From Ferrovibrio sp. (GTDB taxonomy: Bacteria > Pseudomonadota > Alphaproteobacteria > Ferrovibrionales > Ferrovibrionaceae): DNA of 47,019 nucleotides. This document shows, piece by piece, positions 39,909 to 47,019 of this stretch (position 1 is the first letter of the stretch; every line of letters begins with the position of its first letter). Position numbers and translations under genes: made by a program. The DNA is taken from positions 3,677 to 50,695 of the forward strand of contig NZ_PEKV01000021.1 in NCBI RefSeq assembly GCF_002796975.1, given 5' to 3'. The notes under the pieces were generated by a model. It was not told where the DNA came from. It saw only the letters and a program-made list of their open reading frames with translations, and made no database searches.

Positions 39909-40021
39909 TGTCATGGCCGGGCTTGACCCGGCCATCCACGCCTTATTCCTTTTGCAGTGTACAACAAGCATCGTTGCAGAACCCGACCACGTGGATGGCC
40001 GGGTCAAGCCCGGCCATGACA
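39909..40021. repeat. Inverted repeat with perfect 32-bp arms (REP-like)
   Basis: Left arm 39909-39940, beginning TGTCATGGCCGGGCTTGACC, and right arm 39990-40021 are perfect reverse complements with 49 bp between. Each arm also contains an internal palindrome (GGCCGGG / CCCGGCC). A partial copy is at 4402-4424, so it is a dispersed element. No transposase is near. It can form a stem between the EVE and Rieske genes. Confidence 0.88.
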
Positions 40022-40028
40022 ATCTTTG

Positions 40029-40442
40029 TTACGCGCTCACACCACCCATTTTACAAATCAGCTTCCATGCAGCTGCATCGACGGGCTGCACCGAAAGCCG
40101 CGACTGTTTCAGCAAGGCCATGCCCTGCAGCTTTGGTTCGGCCTTGATCATCGCCAGCGTCACCGGGGTCTTGAGCGGCATCAAAGCTTTCACTGCCACC
40201 ATGCCGAACCTGCCGGTCTCGTCGGTCGGATCGGGGTGATACAGCTTGGCGATCTCGACAATGCCGACGATCTGCTTCTCGTCCACCGAATGATAGAAGA
40301 AGGCGCGGTCGCCCAGCGCCATCGCCTTCATGTTGTTGGCGGCCTGGTAATTGCGCACGCCGTTCCAGGTCTCGACCTTCTTCTTGACCTGCTGGTCCCA
40401 CGACCAGGCGGAAGGTTCGGATTTCATCAGCCAGTAGTTCAT
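40029..40442 (-). CDS. EVE domain protein
   Basis: 137-residue EVE/PUA-like domain protein of the thymocyte nuclear protein 1 type: NYWLMKSEPSAWSWDQQ, WNGVRNYQAANNMKAM, and FFYHSVDEKQIVGIVEI. EVE domains bind modified nucleobases in DNA or RNA. It follows gpsA by 1 nt, as in many alphaproteobacterial tsaD-gpsA-EVE operons. Its target is unknown. Confidence 0.93.
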   Translation of the reverse strand: MNYWLMKSEPSAWSWDQQVKKKVETWNGVRNYQAANNMKAMALGDRAFFYHSVDEKQIVGIVEIAKLYHPDPTDETGRFGMVAVKALMPLKTPVTLAMIKAEPKLQGMALLKQSRLSVQPVDAAAWKLICKMGGVSA

Positions 40443-40443
40443 G

Positions 40444-41430
40444 TCATGCCTCGGTCCTGAAGGGTCTGGCGAGCAATGCCGCCAGCGTTTCGTCGATCGC
40501 TCTGGATTTATGCAGCACCGCATCTACTGCCGCGCAGATCGGCATGTCGACGCCATGCCGGCCGGCCAGCGCTTCGATGGCGCGGGCGGTGTGCACGCCT
40601 TCCGCCACGGTGCGTCGCGCGCCCATGATCTGCTGCAGGCTCTGGCCTTCGCCCAGTGCAATCCCGAGCGAGAGATTGCGTGACTGCGTGCCTGAACAGG
40701 TCAGCACCAGATCGCCCAGCCCCGACAGGCCCATCAGGGTTTCGCGTTTCGCGCCGAGCGCCAGACCGAGCCGCGACATCTCGGCCAGCCCGCGCGTGAT
40801 CAGGGCGGCGCGCGCATTATCGCCGAGTTTGCGCCCGATCACGATGCCGCAGGCAATCGCCAGCACGTTCTTCACCGCGCCACCGATCTGCGCGCCGATC
40901 ACGTCGTCCGACAGATACGGCCGGAAGGTTGGGCGACCGAGCCGCTGCACCAGCTTTGCGCCCAAAGCTGCATCTGCGCAGGCCAGCGTGCTGGCGGCCG
41001 GCAGACCGCGCGCGATTTCAGCAGCGAAGTTGGGCCCGCTTAAAATCGCCAGCGGCCGGCCAGGCAGCAACTCGGCCAGCACGTCGCTGGGCAGCAAACC
41101 GGTGTTGATTTCGATACCCTTGGCCGCAATCACGATGGGAGCAGCCAGCGGCAGCGCGTTGCGGATCGCATCGGCAAACGGGCGCAGGGTCTGCGCCGGC
41201 ACTGCCAGCACCAGGGCGTCGCAGTCTTTTAACTCACTGAGATCGCCGGTCGCCTTGAGGTTTGCCGGCAGTTTCACATCGGGCAGATACAGCGGATTGG
41301 CATGGGAGGCATTGATGCTGCGCACCACATCGGCATTGCGTGCCCAGAGCACGGTATCGCCCTGTTCAGCAGAGAGCGCAGCCAATGCTGTGCCCCAGGC
41401 GCCGCCACCGATGACACCGATGCGCTTCAC
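40444..41430 (-). CDS. gpsA: Glycerol-3-phosphate dehydrogenase [NAD(P)+] (GTG start)
   Basis: 328-residue enzyme that reduces dihydroxyacetone phosphate to sn-glycerol 3-phosphate for phospholipid synthesis. Rossmann motif [16 protein letters not shown], then [30 protein letters not shown], and the active site [13 protein letters not shown]. The start is GTG at 41430, within a 4-nt GTGA overlap of tsaD. No ATG gives the proper N-terminus. Confidence 0.97.
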   Translation of the reverse strand: MKRIGVIGGGAWGTALAALSAEQGDTVLWARNADVVRSINASHANPLYLPDVKLPANLKATGDLSELKDCDALVLAVPAQTLRPFADAIRNALPLAAPIVIAAKGIEINTGLLPSDVLAELLPGRPLAILSGPNFAAEIARGLPAASTLACADAALGAKLVQRLGRPTFRPYLSDDVIGAQIGGAVKNVLAIACGIVIGRKLGDNARAALITRGLAEMSRLGLALGAKRETLMGLSGLGDLVLTCSGTQSRNLSLGIALGEGQSLQQIMGARRTVAEGVHTARAIEALAGRHGVDMPICAAVDAVLHKSRAIDETLAALLARPFRTEA

Positions 41431-42497
41431 GCTTTCACTCCGGCGTAAGGCTTCGGTGCCGCGAGGCTGTCGAGCGGCCAGCGCGCGCGGGCCGGCGCTT
41501 CGAGATCGTCGACCATCCCGAGGCGAAACCGCTCCAGCCCGGCCCAGGCAATCATTGCGCCATTGTCGGTGCACAGCGCCATCGGCGGCGCGGTGAAGTG
41601 CATGCCGTGATCGGCAGCGAGATTGACGAGGCCGTCGCGCAACGCCTTGTTCGCCGCCACGCCACCGGCGACGACGAAATGTCGGTCTTTCGCGTCATGC
41701 GCCGCATCGAACAAGGCGATGGCATTCTTCGCGCGATCCAGAATGACCGCCATCACGGTGCGCTGGAAACTGGCGGCGAGATCGGCCTTGTCCTGTTCGC
41801 TGGGACTCTGCCCGCAGCTTTCCAGCGCCAGGCGCACGGCGGTCTTCAGGCCTGAGAAACTGAAATCGCAGCCCGGCTTGCCTTTCAGCGGCAGCGGCAG
41901 GTTGAAACGCGCGGCATTGCCCTGCTTTGCTATCCGCTCGATGGCCGGACCGCCGGGATAACCGAGGCCGAGCAGTTTTGCTGTCTTGTCGAAGGCTTCG
42001 CCGGCGGCGTCGTCAATCGTGGTGCCGAGCCGTGTGTAACGGCCGACGCCTTCGACGATCAGAAACTGGCAATGGCCGCCCGACACCAGCAGCAGCAGAT
42101 ACGGGAAGGGCACGTCGTCGCTGATCCGCACCGAGAGCGCATGGCCCTCCAGGTGATTGACGGCAATGAGCGGCTTGCCGGTCGCGTAAGATAAAGCCTT
42201 GGCCGTCATCAGCCCGACCATGACGCCGCCGATCAGGCCGGGCCCGGCGGTGGCGGCGATGGCATCCAGATCGGCCAGCTCCAGCCCGGCGTCGGACAGC
42301 GCTGCGGCCACCAGCCCGTCCAGATGCTCGATATGGGCGCGGGAGGCGATTTCGGGCACCACGCCGCCATAGGGCGCGTGTTCCCTCATCTGCGAGAACA
42401 GGCTATGACTGACGATGCGGCGCGACGGGTCGGCTGCATCCGTCACCACGGCGCAGGCGGTTTCGTCGCAACTGGTTTCGATGCCGAGCACGCGCAT
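41427..42497 (-). CDS. tsaD: tRNA t6A threonylcarbamoyltransferase TsaD
   Basis: 356-residue ASKHA-fold protein that transfers threonylcarbamoyl to A37 of ANN-decoding tRNAs with TsaB and Tsa[19 protein letters not shown] at the N-terminus, metal-binding His115 and His119 in NHLEGH, and nucleotide-binding LLVSGGHCQ. It is divergent from hemC with a 50-nt gap, and is the first gene of tsaD-gpsA-EVE. Confidence 0.97.
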   Translation of the reverse strand: MRVLGIETSCDETACAVVTDAADPSRRIVSHSLFSQMREHAPYGGVVPEIASRAHIEHLDGLVAAALSDAGLELADLDAIAATAGPGLIGGVMVGLMTAKALSYATGKPLIAVNHLEGHALSVRISDDVPFPYLLLLVSGGHCQFLIVEGVGRYTRLGTTIDDAAGEAFDKTAKLLGLGYPGGPAIERIAKQGNAARFNLPLPLKGKPGCDFSFSGLKTAVRLALESCGQSPSEQDKADLAASFQRTVMAVILDRAKNAIALFDAAHDAKDRHFVVAGGVAANKALRDGLVNLAADHGMHFTAPPMALCTDNGAMIAWAGLERFRLGMVDDLEAPARARWPLDSLAAPKPYAGVKA

Positions 42498-42547
42498 CGC
42501 AGATCGTCCGCTCCGTCAGAGATTTAGAGTGAGTAGGCCTTAACATT

Positions 42548-43498
42548 ATGACGCCAAGCCAGCAAGTGAAGCCCGAAAAGCCCGTCCTGAATATCGGGAC
42601 GCGCGGCTCGCCGCTGGCTTTGGCCCAGGCGCATGAAACCCGCGACCGTCTGCTCAAGGCGCATCCTGGCTTACGCGAGGACCAGATCGCCATCCGGGTG
42701 ATCAAGACCACCGGCGACCAGATCCAGGATCGCGCGCTGGCCGAGGCTGGCGGCAAGGGGCTGTTCACCAAGGAGATCGAAGACGCGCTGCTGTCGGGCG
42801 AGATCGACCTGGCCGTGCATTCGATGAAGGACATGCCGACGGCGCTTCCTGCGGGCCTGATGATGGGCGCCTACCTGCCGCGTGAAGATGTGCGCGACGT
42901 CCTGCTGGCTTTGACGCCGATGAGCCTGGCCGAGATTCCGCAGGGCGCCACGGTGGGAACGGCATCCCTGCGCCGCAAAGCCTTCCTCCTGGCGCGCCGG
43001 CCCGACCTTTCCGTGGTCACCTTCCGCGGCAATGTGCAGACCCGCCTGCGCAAGCTGGCAGCCGGCGATGTCGCCGCGACATTTCTGGCCATGGCCGGAC
43101 TCAATCGCCTGAAGATCGCACCGCCGGGCATGCGCGTGCTGCAGACGGATGAAATGCTGCCCGCCGTGGCGCAGGGCTGCATCGGCATCGAGTGCCGCGA
43201 GAATGATGCGCGTGTGCTGGACTATCTCAAGCCGCTCGACGATGCTGCAACACGCATGCGCGTCGAAGCCGAGCGCGCGCTGCTCGCCGTGCTGGATGGC
43301 TCCTGCCGCACGCCGATTGCCGCTCTGGCCGAACTCGATGGCGTCGGCCTGCGCCTGCGCGGCGCAATCGCAAGGCCTGATGGCACCGAGCTGATCGAGA
43401 TCGAGCGCCGTGGCAATGCGCGCGACGGCGTGAAGATGGGCGAAGATGCCGGCGCAGAACTGAAACGCCGCATCGGCCCGGATTTCTTCAAAGAATAA
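42548..43498 (+). CDS. hemC: Hydroxymethylbilane synthase
   Basis: 316-residue porphobilinogen deaminase that makes hydroxymethylbilane from four porphobilinogens. Signature elements: IGTRGSPLALAQAHETRDRL, VHSMKDMPTALP, RGNVQTRLRKL, and the dipyrromethane-cofactor Cys in DGSCRTPIAALAE. Overlaps hemD by 1 nt in a TAATG junction. Confidence 0.97.
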   Translation: MTPSQQVKPEKPVLNIGTRGSPLALAQAHETRDRLLKAHPGLREDQIAIRVIKTTGDQIQDRALAEAGGKGLFTKEIEDALLSGEIDLAVHSMKDMPTALPAGLMMGAYLPREDVRDVLLALTPMSLAEIPQGATVGTASLRRKAFLLARRPDLSVVTFRGNVQTRLRKLAAGDVAATFLAMAGLNRLKIAPPGMRVLQTDEMLPAVAQGCIGIECRENDARVLDYLKPLDDAATRMRVEAERALLAVLDGSCRTPIAALAELDGVGLRLRGAIARPDGTELIEIERRGNARDGVKMGEDAGAELKRRIGPDFFKE

Positions 43499-44211
43499 TG
43501 AACCTGCTGCTGACACGGCCCGAGGCGGAATCGCGCAGTCTGCGCGACAGGCTGCAGGCGATGGGGCACACCGTCGATACCGCACCGATGCTGGCGATCC
43601 GAAACAAGCATGATGCGGGCGACGAGCTGCGTGCCGCGTTGCAGGGCGTGACGGCCCTGCTGTTCACCTCGGCGAACGGCGTGCGCGCCTTCGCCGAGGC
43701 CAGCCCGCTGCGCGAGGTCATGGTTTATGCGGTCGGCCCGGCCAGCGCGCTGGCAGCAAAAGCAGCCGGCTTCGCCCGTGTCGAGGCAGCGGGCGGCGAT
43801 GTCGATCTGCTGGCGGGGCTTGTGCGCGCCCGGCACTCCGGCGCGGCTGGAACGTTACTGCATGCAGCCGGCTCGGCCCGGGCCGGCGATCTGCAGGCCA
43901 TGTTGCAACAGGATGGATATGACGTGCGCCGCGTGGTGCTCTACGATGCCGAAACGGCCATTGAACTGCCGCCCGCCGTCGTCGCGCGTTTCGCCGCGCA
44001 AGGCTATGACGGCGTGCTGCTTTTCTCTCCCCGCACGGCGGCCACTTTTGTTAACCTGGTGCAGGCTGCGGGCATCGCGGACGGCGCGGCGGTAGCCACG
44101 GCCTACTGTCTGAGCGACAATGTCGCGCGCGAAGCCGCCGTCCTGCCCTGGGCGGCGGTGACGGTGGCGCGGAGTCCGGGCGAGGCCGATCTGGTCGCGC
44201 TGCTGAAGTGA
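43498..44211 (+). CDS. hemD: Uroporphyrinogen-III synthase
   Basis: 237-residue enzyme that cyclises hydroxymethylbilane to uroporphyrinogen III with inversion of ring D. HemD proteins are divergent, but LLTRPEAESRSLRDRLQ at the start, LFTSANGVRAF and VLLFSPRTAATFV are typical. It follows hemC by a TAATG overlap. The next gene starts 10 nt later. Confidence 0.92.
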   Translation: MNLLLTRPEAESRSLRDRLQAMGHTVDTAPMLAIRNKHDAGDELRAALQGVTALLFTSANGVRAFAEASPLREVMVYAVGPASALAAKAAGFARVEAAGGDVDLLAGLVRARHSGAAGTLLHAAGSARAGDLQAMLQQDGYDVRRVVLYDAETAIELPPAVVARFAAQGYDGVLLFSPRTAATFVNLVQAAGIADGAAVATAYCLSDNVAREAAVLPWAAVTVARSPGEADLVALLK

Positions 44212-44221
44212 CGGAGTGACG

Positions 44222-45310
44222 ATGAGCGAAAAGCCAGCGCAGGAAAAAATCATCGACGCCGAGGTCGAGCCGCTGGGCAAGTCCGGCAACGGAACCGGCC
44301 GCAGCCTGCGCATCGCGCTCTACCTGCTGGCTGCCGTGGTGCTCTCGGTGGCGATTGCCGTGGGCTATCATCTCGCTGTCAGCGGCCGGCTCGACGACCT
44401 GCTTGGCCGGGTCTCCGGTTCGACGCCTACGCCGGAATCGCGGCCTGCCGAACCGGCGCCTGCGGTGGCTGTGCCATCCTCATCTTCGTCGTCGTCGTCG
44501 GCTCCGTTGGTGGTGCCGATGTCGCCGCGCGACGCCCGGCTCGACCAGCTCGAGAACCGCTTCGCCAGCCTGACGGCGAGCCTCGAACGCCTGCAGCAGC
44601 TGCCGGCGTCGAACGCCGCCGATCCGCAGAAGCTGCATGATCTGGAACAGCAGATCGTGGCGCTGCGCGCCGCGCTCGAAACCTCGGCTGCACAGCGCAC
44701 GGCGTTGCAAAGTCAGGTCGCAGAATTGCAGGGCCGCATGACAGCGCTGAGCGAAGCGCGCCTTGCCTCTTTGCGCGAGCCTTTCGTGCAGCTGATCGGC
44801 TGGGCTGAGCTGCGCGAACATGCCCGCCGTGGCGAGGCTTTCGCGCGCGAAGCAACCGTGCTCGGCACCTATGCCGAAGCCCAGGGCGGCAACCTGAAGA
44901 CTGCCTTCGCGGCCGTGCAGCCCTTTGCCGAACAGACAGTGCCGTCGGCTGCCGCGCTGGCGGCGCGGTTCGGCACGCTGGCGGAACAGAAGCGCGCCAC
45001 GCCTGCGACTCCCGATGCAACGGCTGCGGCCGACAAGGCCTGGTGGCAGCGCGCCGTCGACAAGCTGAGCAGCCTGGTCAGCATCCGCCGCGCTGGTGCG
45101 CCCGATGCCGCCACGGTGGAAGGCCGGCTCGATCTGGCAGCCAGCGCACTGGCGCAGGGCGATCTGAAATCTGCCGTCGCCGAACTCGACGATCTGACGC
45201 TGACCGGTCCGCTGAACGACTGGCGCGATCAGGTGCAGGCGCGGCTGAAGCTGGATGCAGCCCTCGATGCTTATGGCGCCGCGCTGCGCGCGCATCTGAC
45301 GGTACAGTGA
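44222..45310 (+). CDS. Mitofilin-like inner-membrane protein (COG4223)
   Basis: 362-residue protein with one N-terminal membrane anchor (about 27-51) after a charged cytoplasmic tail, a Ser-rich linker (eight Ser in a row near residue 87), a long coiled coil (about 105-180), and a C-terminal mitofilin-type helical domain (PFVQLIGWAELREHARRGEA). Alphaproteobacterial homologues sit between hemD and hemY and are ancestors of the mitochondrial MIC60 crista-junction protein. ATG at 44222 preceded by ACGGAG; GTG at 44216 is an alternative. Likely shapes intracytoplasmic membranes; the haem link is positional. Confidence 0.85.
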   Translation: MSEKPAQEKIIDAEVEPLGKSGNGTGRSLRIALYLLAAVVLSVAIAVGYHLAVSGRLDDLLGRVSGSTPTPESRPAEPAPAVAVPSSSSSSSSAPLVVPMSPRDARLDQLENRFASLTASLERLQQLPASNAADPQKLHDLEQQIVALRAALETSAAQRTALQSQVAELQGRMTALSEARLASLREPFVQLIGWAELREHARRGEAFAREATVLGTYAEAQGGNLKTAFAAVQPFAEQTVPSAAALAARFGTLAEQKRATPATPDATAAADKAWWQRAVDKLSSLVSIRRAGAPDAATVEGRLDLAASALAQGDLKSAVAELDDLTLTGPLNDWRDQVQARLKLDAALDAYGAALRAHLTVQ

Positions 45311-45311
45311 C

Positions 45312-46634
45312 ATGCTGCGTCTCGTGCGTGGCGCGCTGGTTCTGATCGCGCTGATGGCGCTGGCGGGCTTTGCCGCCTGGATCGCCGACCAGCCCGGCCG
45401 CGTCGCCCTCACCTGGTTCGGCTGGCGCATCGAGGCGCCGGCACCGCTGCTGGCGCTCGGCCTGCTGCTGCTCGGCCTCGCCGCCTTCATGCTGACCTGG
45501 GCGCTGGCCTGGGCGGCAGCATTGCCGCAGCGCCGCCGGCTGAAACGCCAGCAGAAGGGCTACGCCAATTTCGCCGCCGGCATGGTGGCGGTCGCCGCGG
45601 GCGAAGCCGACCGCGCGCTCAGCCTGGCCGACAAGGCGCGCCGGCAACTCGACGATCCGGCATTGTCGCGCCTGCTGGTGGCACATGCCGCGCAGCTGAA
45701 AGGCGATGCCGCACTGGCGCATGAAGCTTACCTCGCGCTCAGCCAGGATCCCGGCACGGCGTTTCTCGGCACGCGCGGGCTGCTGGCCGATGCGCGTCGC
45801 GGCAACGACCGCGCCAGCGCATTTGAACAGGCGCAGCGCGCCTCGCGGCTCCGGCCGTCCTCGCCTTTCGCGGCTGAGGCCGAGCTGCAGCTGCTGGTCG
45901 AAGCGGCCGACTGGGACGGCGCGCGCAAACGTCTCGAGACCGCGCGCAAGAAGAAAGCTGTGACGCGCGAGGCGGCCAGCGCCTTGTCGGCGCGGCTCGA
46001 TCTGGCCGAGGCGCAGGCAGCACTTGTGCGCGGCGACCCGCGCATGGCGCGGCAATGGGCCGAACGTGCGGCGAAAGTATTGCCGGACCATCCGGCGCCG
46101 CCGGTGCTGATGGCGCGCGCCGCCGACACCGCTGCGGCGCGCGAGGCCGCCGCCTTCCACCTCAGGCGGGCTTTTGCGCGGACGCCGTCAGAGGCTTTGG
46201 CTGAAGCCTGGCTGACGCTGCAGCGTGAGACGCCGGCCGAGAAACTGATGGGACGCGCGGAAGATTTCGTCGCCGAGCGCAAACCGGAAGTGGCGAGTCA
46301 GCTGCTGTTCGCGGCGGCAGCGTTGCAGATCCGCGATTTCACCGCGGCACGCGCCGCGCTCAACACGGCCGGACCTTCGGGTGGCGCCTGGGCGGCGCGG
46401 CTGCTGGCGAAGCTGGCGGAAGACAGCGAGGGCGACGCCACGGCCGCCGATCACTGGCACAGGCTCGCCGGTCAGCATGCACCGTGGCAATGCGGCCATT
46501 GCGGCACTGGTGCTGCCGACTGGTCGCTGCTCTGCGCCTCCTGCGGCAGTTTCGATACGCTCGATCCCACAAAGCTCGGCGAAGCTTTGCCGCTGGCGGC
46601 ACCGCCGCGTCCGCTGCTGGAACGGAAAGCCTGA
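45312..46634 (+). CDS. HemY family TPR membrane protein
   Basis: 440-residue HemY N-domain protein: two membrane segments (about 5-25 and 42-70) followed by TPR-like helices (for example GEADRALSLADKARRQLDDP). The C-terminus carries a zinc-ribbon-like C-x2-C pair, WQCGHCGTGAADW and LLCASCGSFDTL, resembling the rubredoxin-like tail seen in LapB-type proteins. Adjacent to hemC-hemD and the mitofilin gene. The biochemical function of this family is poorly defined; this is not protoporphyrinogen oxidase. Confidence 0.88.
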   Translation: MLRLVRGALVLIALMALAGFAAWIADQPGRVALTWFGWRIEAPAPLLALGLLLLGLAAFMLTWALAWAAALPQRRRLKRQQKGYANFAAGMVAVAAGEADRALSLADKARRQLDDPALSRLLVAHAAQLKGDAALAHEAYLALSQDPGTAFLGTRGLLADARRGNDRASAFEQAQRASRLRPSSPFAAEAELQLLVEAADWDGARKRLETARKKKAVTREAASALSARLDLAEAQAALVRGDPRMARQWAERAAKVLPDHPAPPVLMARAADTAAAREAAAFHLRRAFARTPSEALAEAWLTLQRETPAEKLMGRAEDFVAERKPEVASQLLFAAAALQIRDFTAARAALNTAGPSGGAWAARLLAKLAEDSEGDATAADHWHRLAGQHAPWQCGHCGTGAADWSLLCASCGSFDTLDPTKLGEALPLAAPPRPLLERKA

Positions 46635-46646
46635 CCGGCGTCTCAG

Positions 46647-47019
46647 TCAGTCGGCGTCTTTATCCATGCGCGGGAGTAAATCGTAAGGCAGCCTGAAGCC
46701 GGGCAATGCCGCGATGCGGTCCCACCAGGCCTTCACATGCGGCCAGGCGGTGATGTCGAACCTGGCTTCCGCCATATGCGCCACCACGCCGAAGACGGCG
46801 ATGTCGGCGATGGTCGGTGCGGTGCCGACCAGGAACTGCTGGCCGTCCAGCAGGTCGTTCAGCACTTCCAGGCCCATCTCGGCCCATTTGCGGTGATAGT
46901 CCACCACGGCCTGATCGGGTTTGGCGAAACGCTCGAAGAAGCGCGAGCGGTTGATGCCGGGTTCGAGCCGGTCGCTTTCCCAGACCAGCCATTCGCGGAT
47001 GCGCTGGCGGTCCCGATCG
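46647..47019 (-). CDS. Glutathione S-transferase family protein (5' end outside window)
   Basis: C-terminal 123 residues of a GST. The frame runs open to the window edge. The alpha-helical C-domain is clear: LLDGQQFLVGTAPTIADIAV with the N-capping Asp, followed by WPHVKAWWDRIAALPGF. The thioredoxin-like N-domain lies beyond the window, so class and substrate cannot be assigned. It converges on hemY. Confidence 0.88.
   Translation of the reverse strand, partial: DRDRQRIREWLVWESDRLEPGINRSRFFERFAKPDQAVVDYHRKWAEMGLEVLNDLLDGQQFLVGTAPTIADIAVFGVVAHMAEARFDITAWPHVKAWWDRIAALPGFRLPYDLLPRMDKDAD

Noticed and set aside
45312..46634. HemY as protoporphyrinogen oxidase
   Set aside because: The name is shared, but this is the TPR-containing proteobacterial HemY; there is no FAD-binding motif.

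Overview
This window is GC-rich, gene-dense chromosomal DNA of an alphaproteobacterium. The main evidence is the F1-ATPase inhibitor zeta subunit gene (DUF1476), two promoters of the GGAAC-N16-CGTT type read by EcfG-like general-stress sigma factors, the tsaD-gpsA-EVE block divergent from hemC-hemD-mitofilin-hemY, and the purC-purS-purQ-purL order. A Rhodospirillales-like organism is plausible, but the sequence alone does not fix the family. No tRNA, rRNA, CRISPR array or transposase gene was seen.

Layout. 1-2361: the end of a histidine operon (hisA partial, an unknown 115-residue gene, hisF, hisE) and a HIT protein, closed by a terminator. 2377-4377: a ZnuD-like outer-membrane zinc receptor behind a 32-bp Zur-like palindrome. 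4462-9035 (minus): a PAS-PAS hybrid kinase with an EcfG-type promoter, then a TetR gene followed by a membrane adenylate cyclase that carries a [2Fe-2S] domain. 9247-12857: a TPR protein, a MarR regulator with twin operators, an MddA-like methyltransferase and an alpha/beta hydrolase. 13002-17043: an overlapping trehalose operon (otsB, GH15 hydrolase, otsA) with an EcfG-type promoter. 17100-19307: a MarR-GNAT fusion, a DMT exporter and the zeta subunit. 19554-24847: the purine operon, interrupted between purS and purQ by an unknown lipoprotein gene. 24886-25481: BolA and the CGFS glutaredoxin Grx4.

25543-29586: small detoxification genes with their own regulators (GFA, YdhR, TetR, NTF2-like, WrbA-like, HxlR), broken by an AT-rich two-gene cassette of unknown function (27592-28363) beside a truncated gene remnant. 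29594-33632: a large dCache hybrid kinase with a single-domain response regulator and a STAS-like protein. 33763-34377: rpsD. 34378-34890: a long intergenic stretch holding a 13-unit, 10-bp-phased repeat in the presumed leader of a WYL regulator. 34891-38555: WYL regulator, creatininase-family hydrolase, 2OG-Fe(II) oxygenase and a second membrane adenylate cyclase. 38894-39529: a small unknown gene, then a Fur-type box, a 36-codon ORF and a strong terminator that together define a small transcription unit. 39532-42497 (minus): Rieske protein, EVE protein, GpsA and TsaD. 42548-46634: hemC, hemD, a mitofilin-like protein and HemY. The window ends in a partial glutathione S-transferase.

Themes. 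Core biosynthesis (His, purine, haem, tRNA t6A, phospholipid precursors) is mixed with stress and signalling genes. Two membrane cyclases, two hybrid kinases and the stress-type promoters suggest redox and stress sensing. The least explained parts are the phased decamer repeat, the Fur-box unit, the AT-rich cassette and the lipoprotein inside the pur operon.
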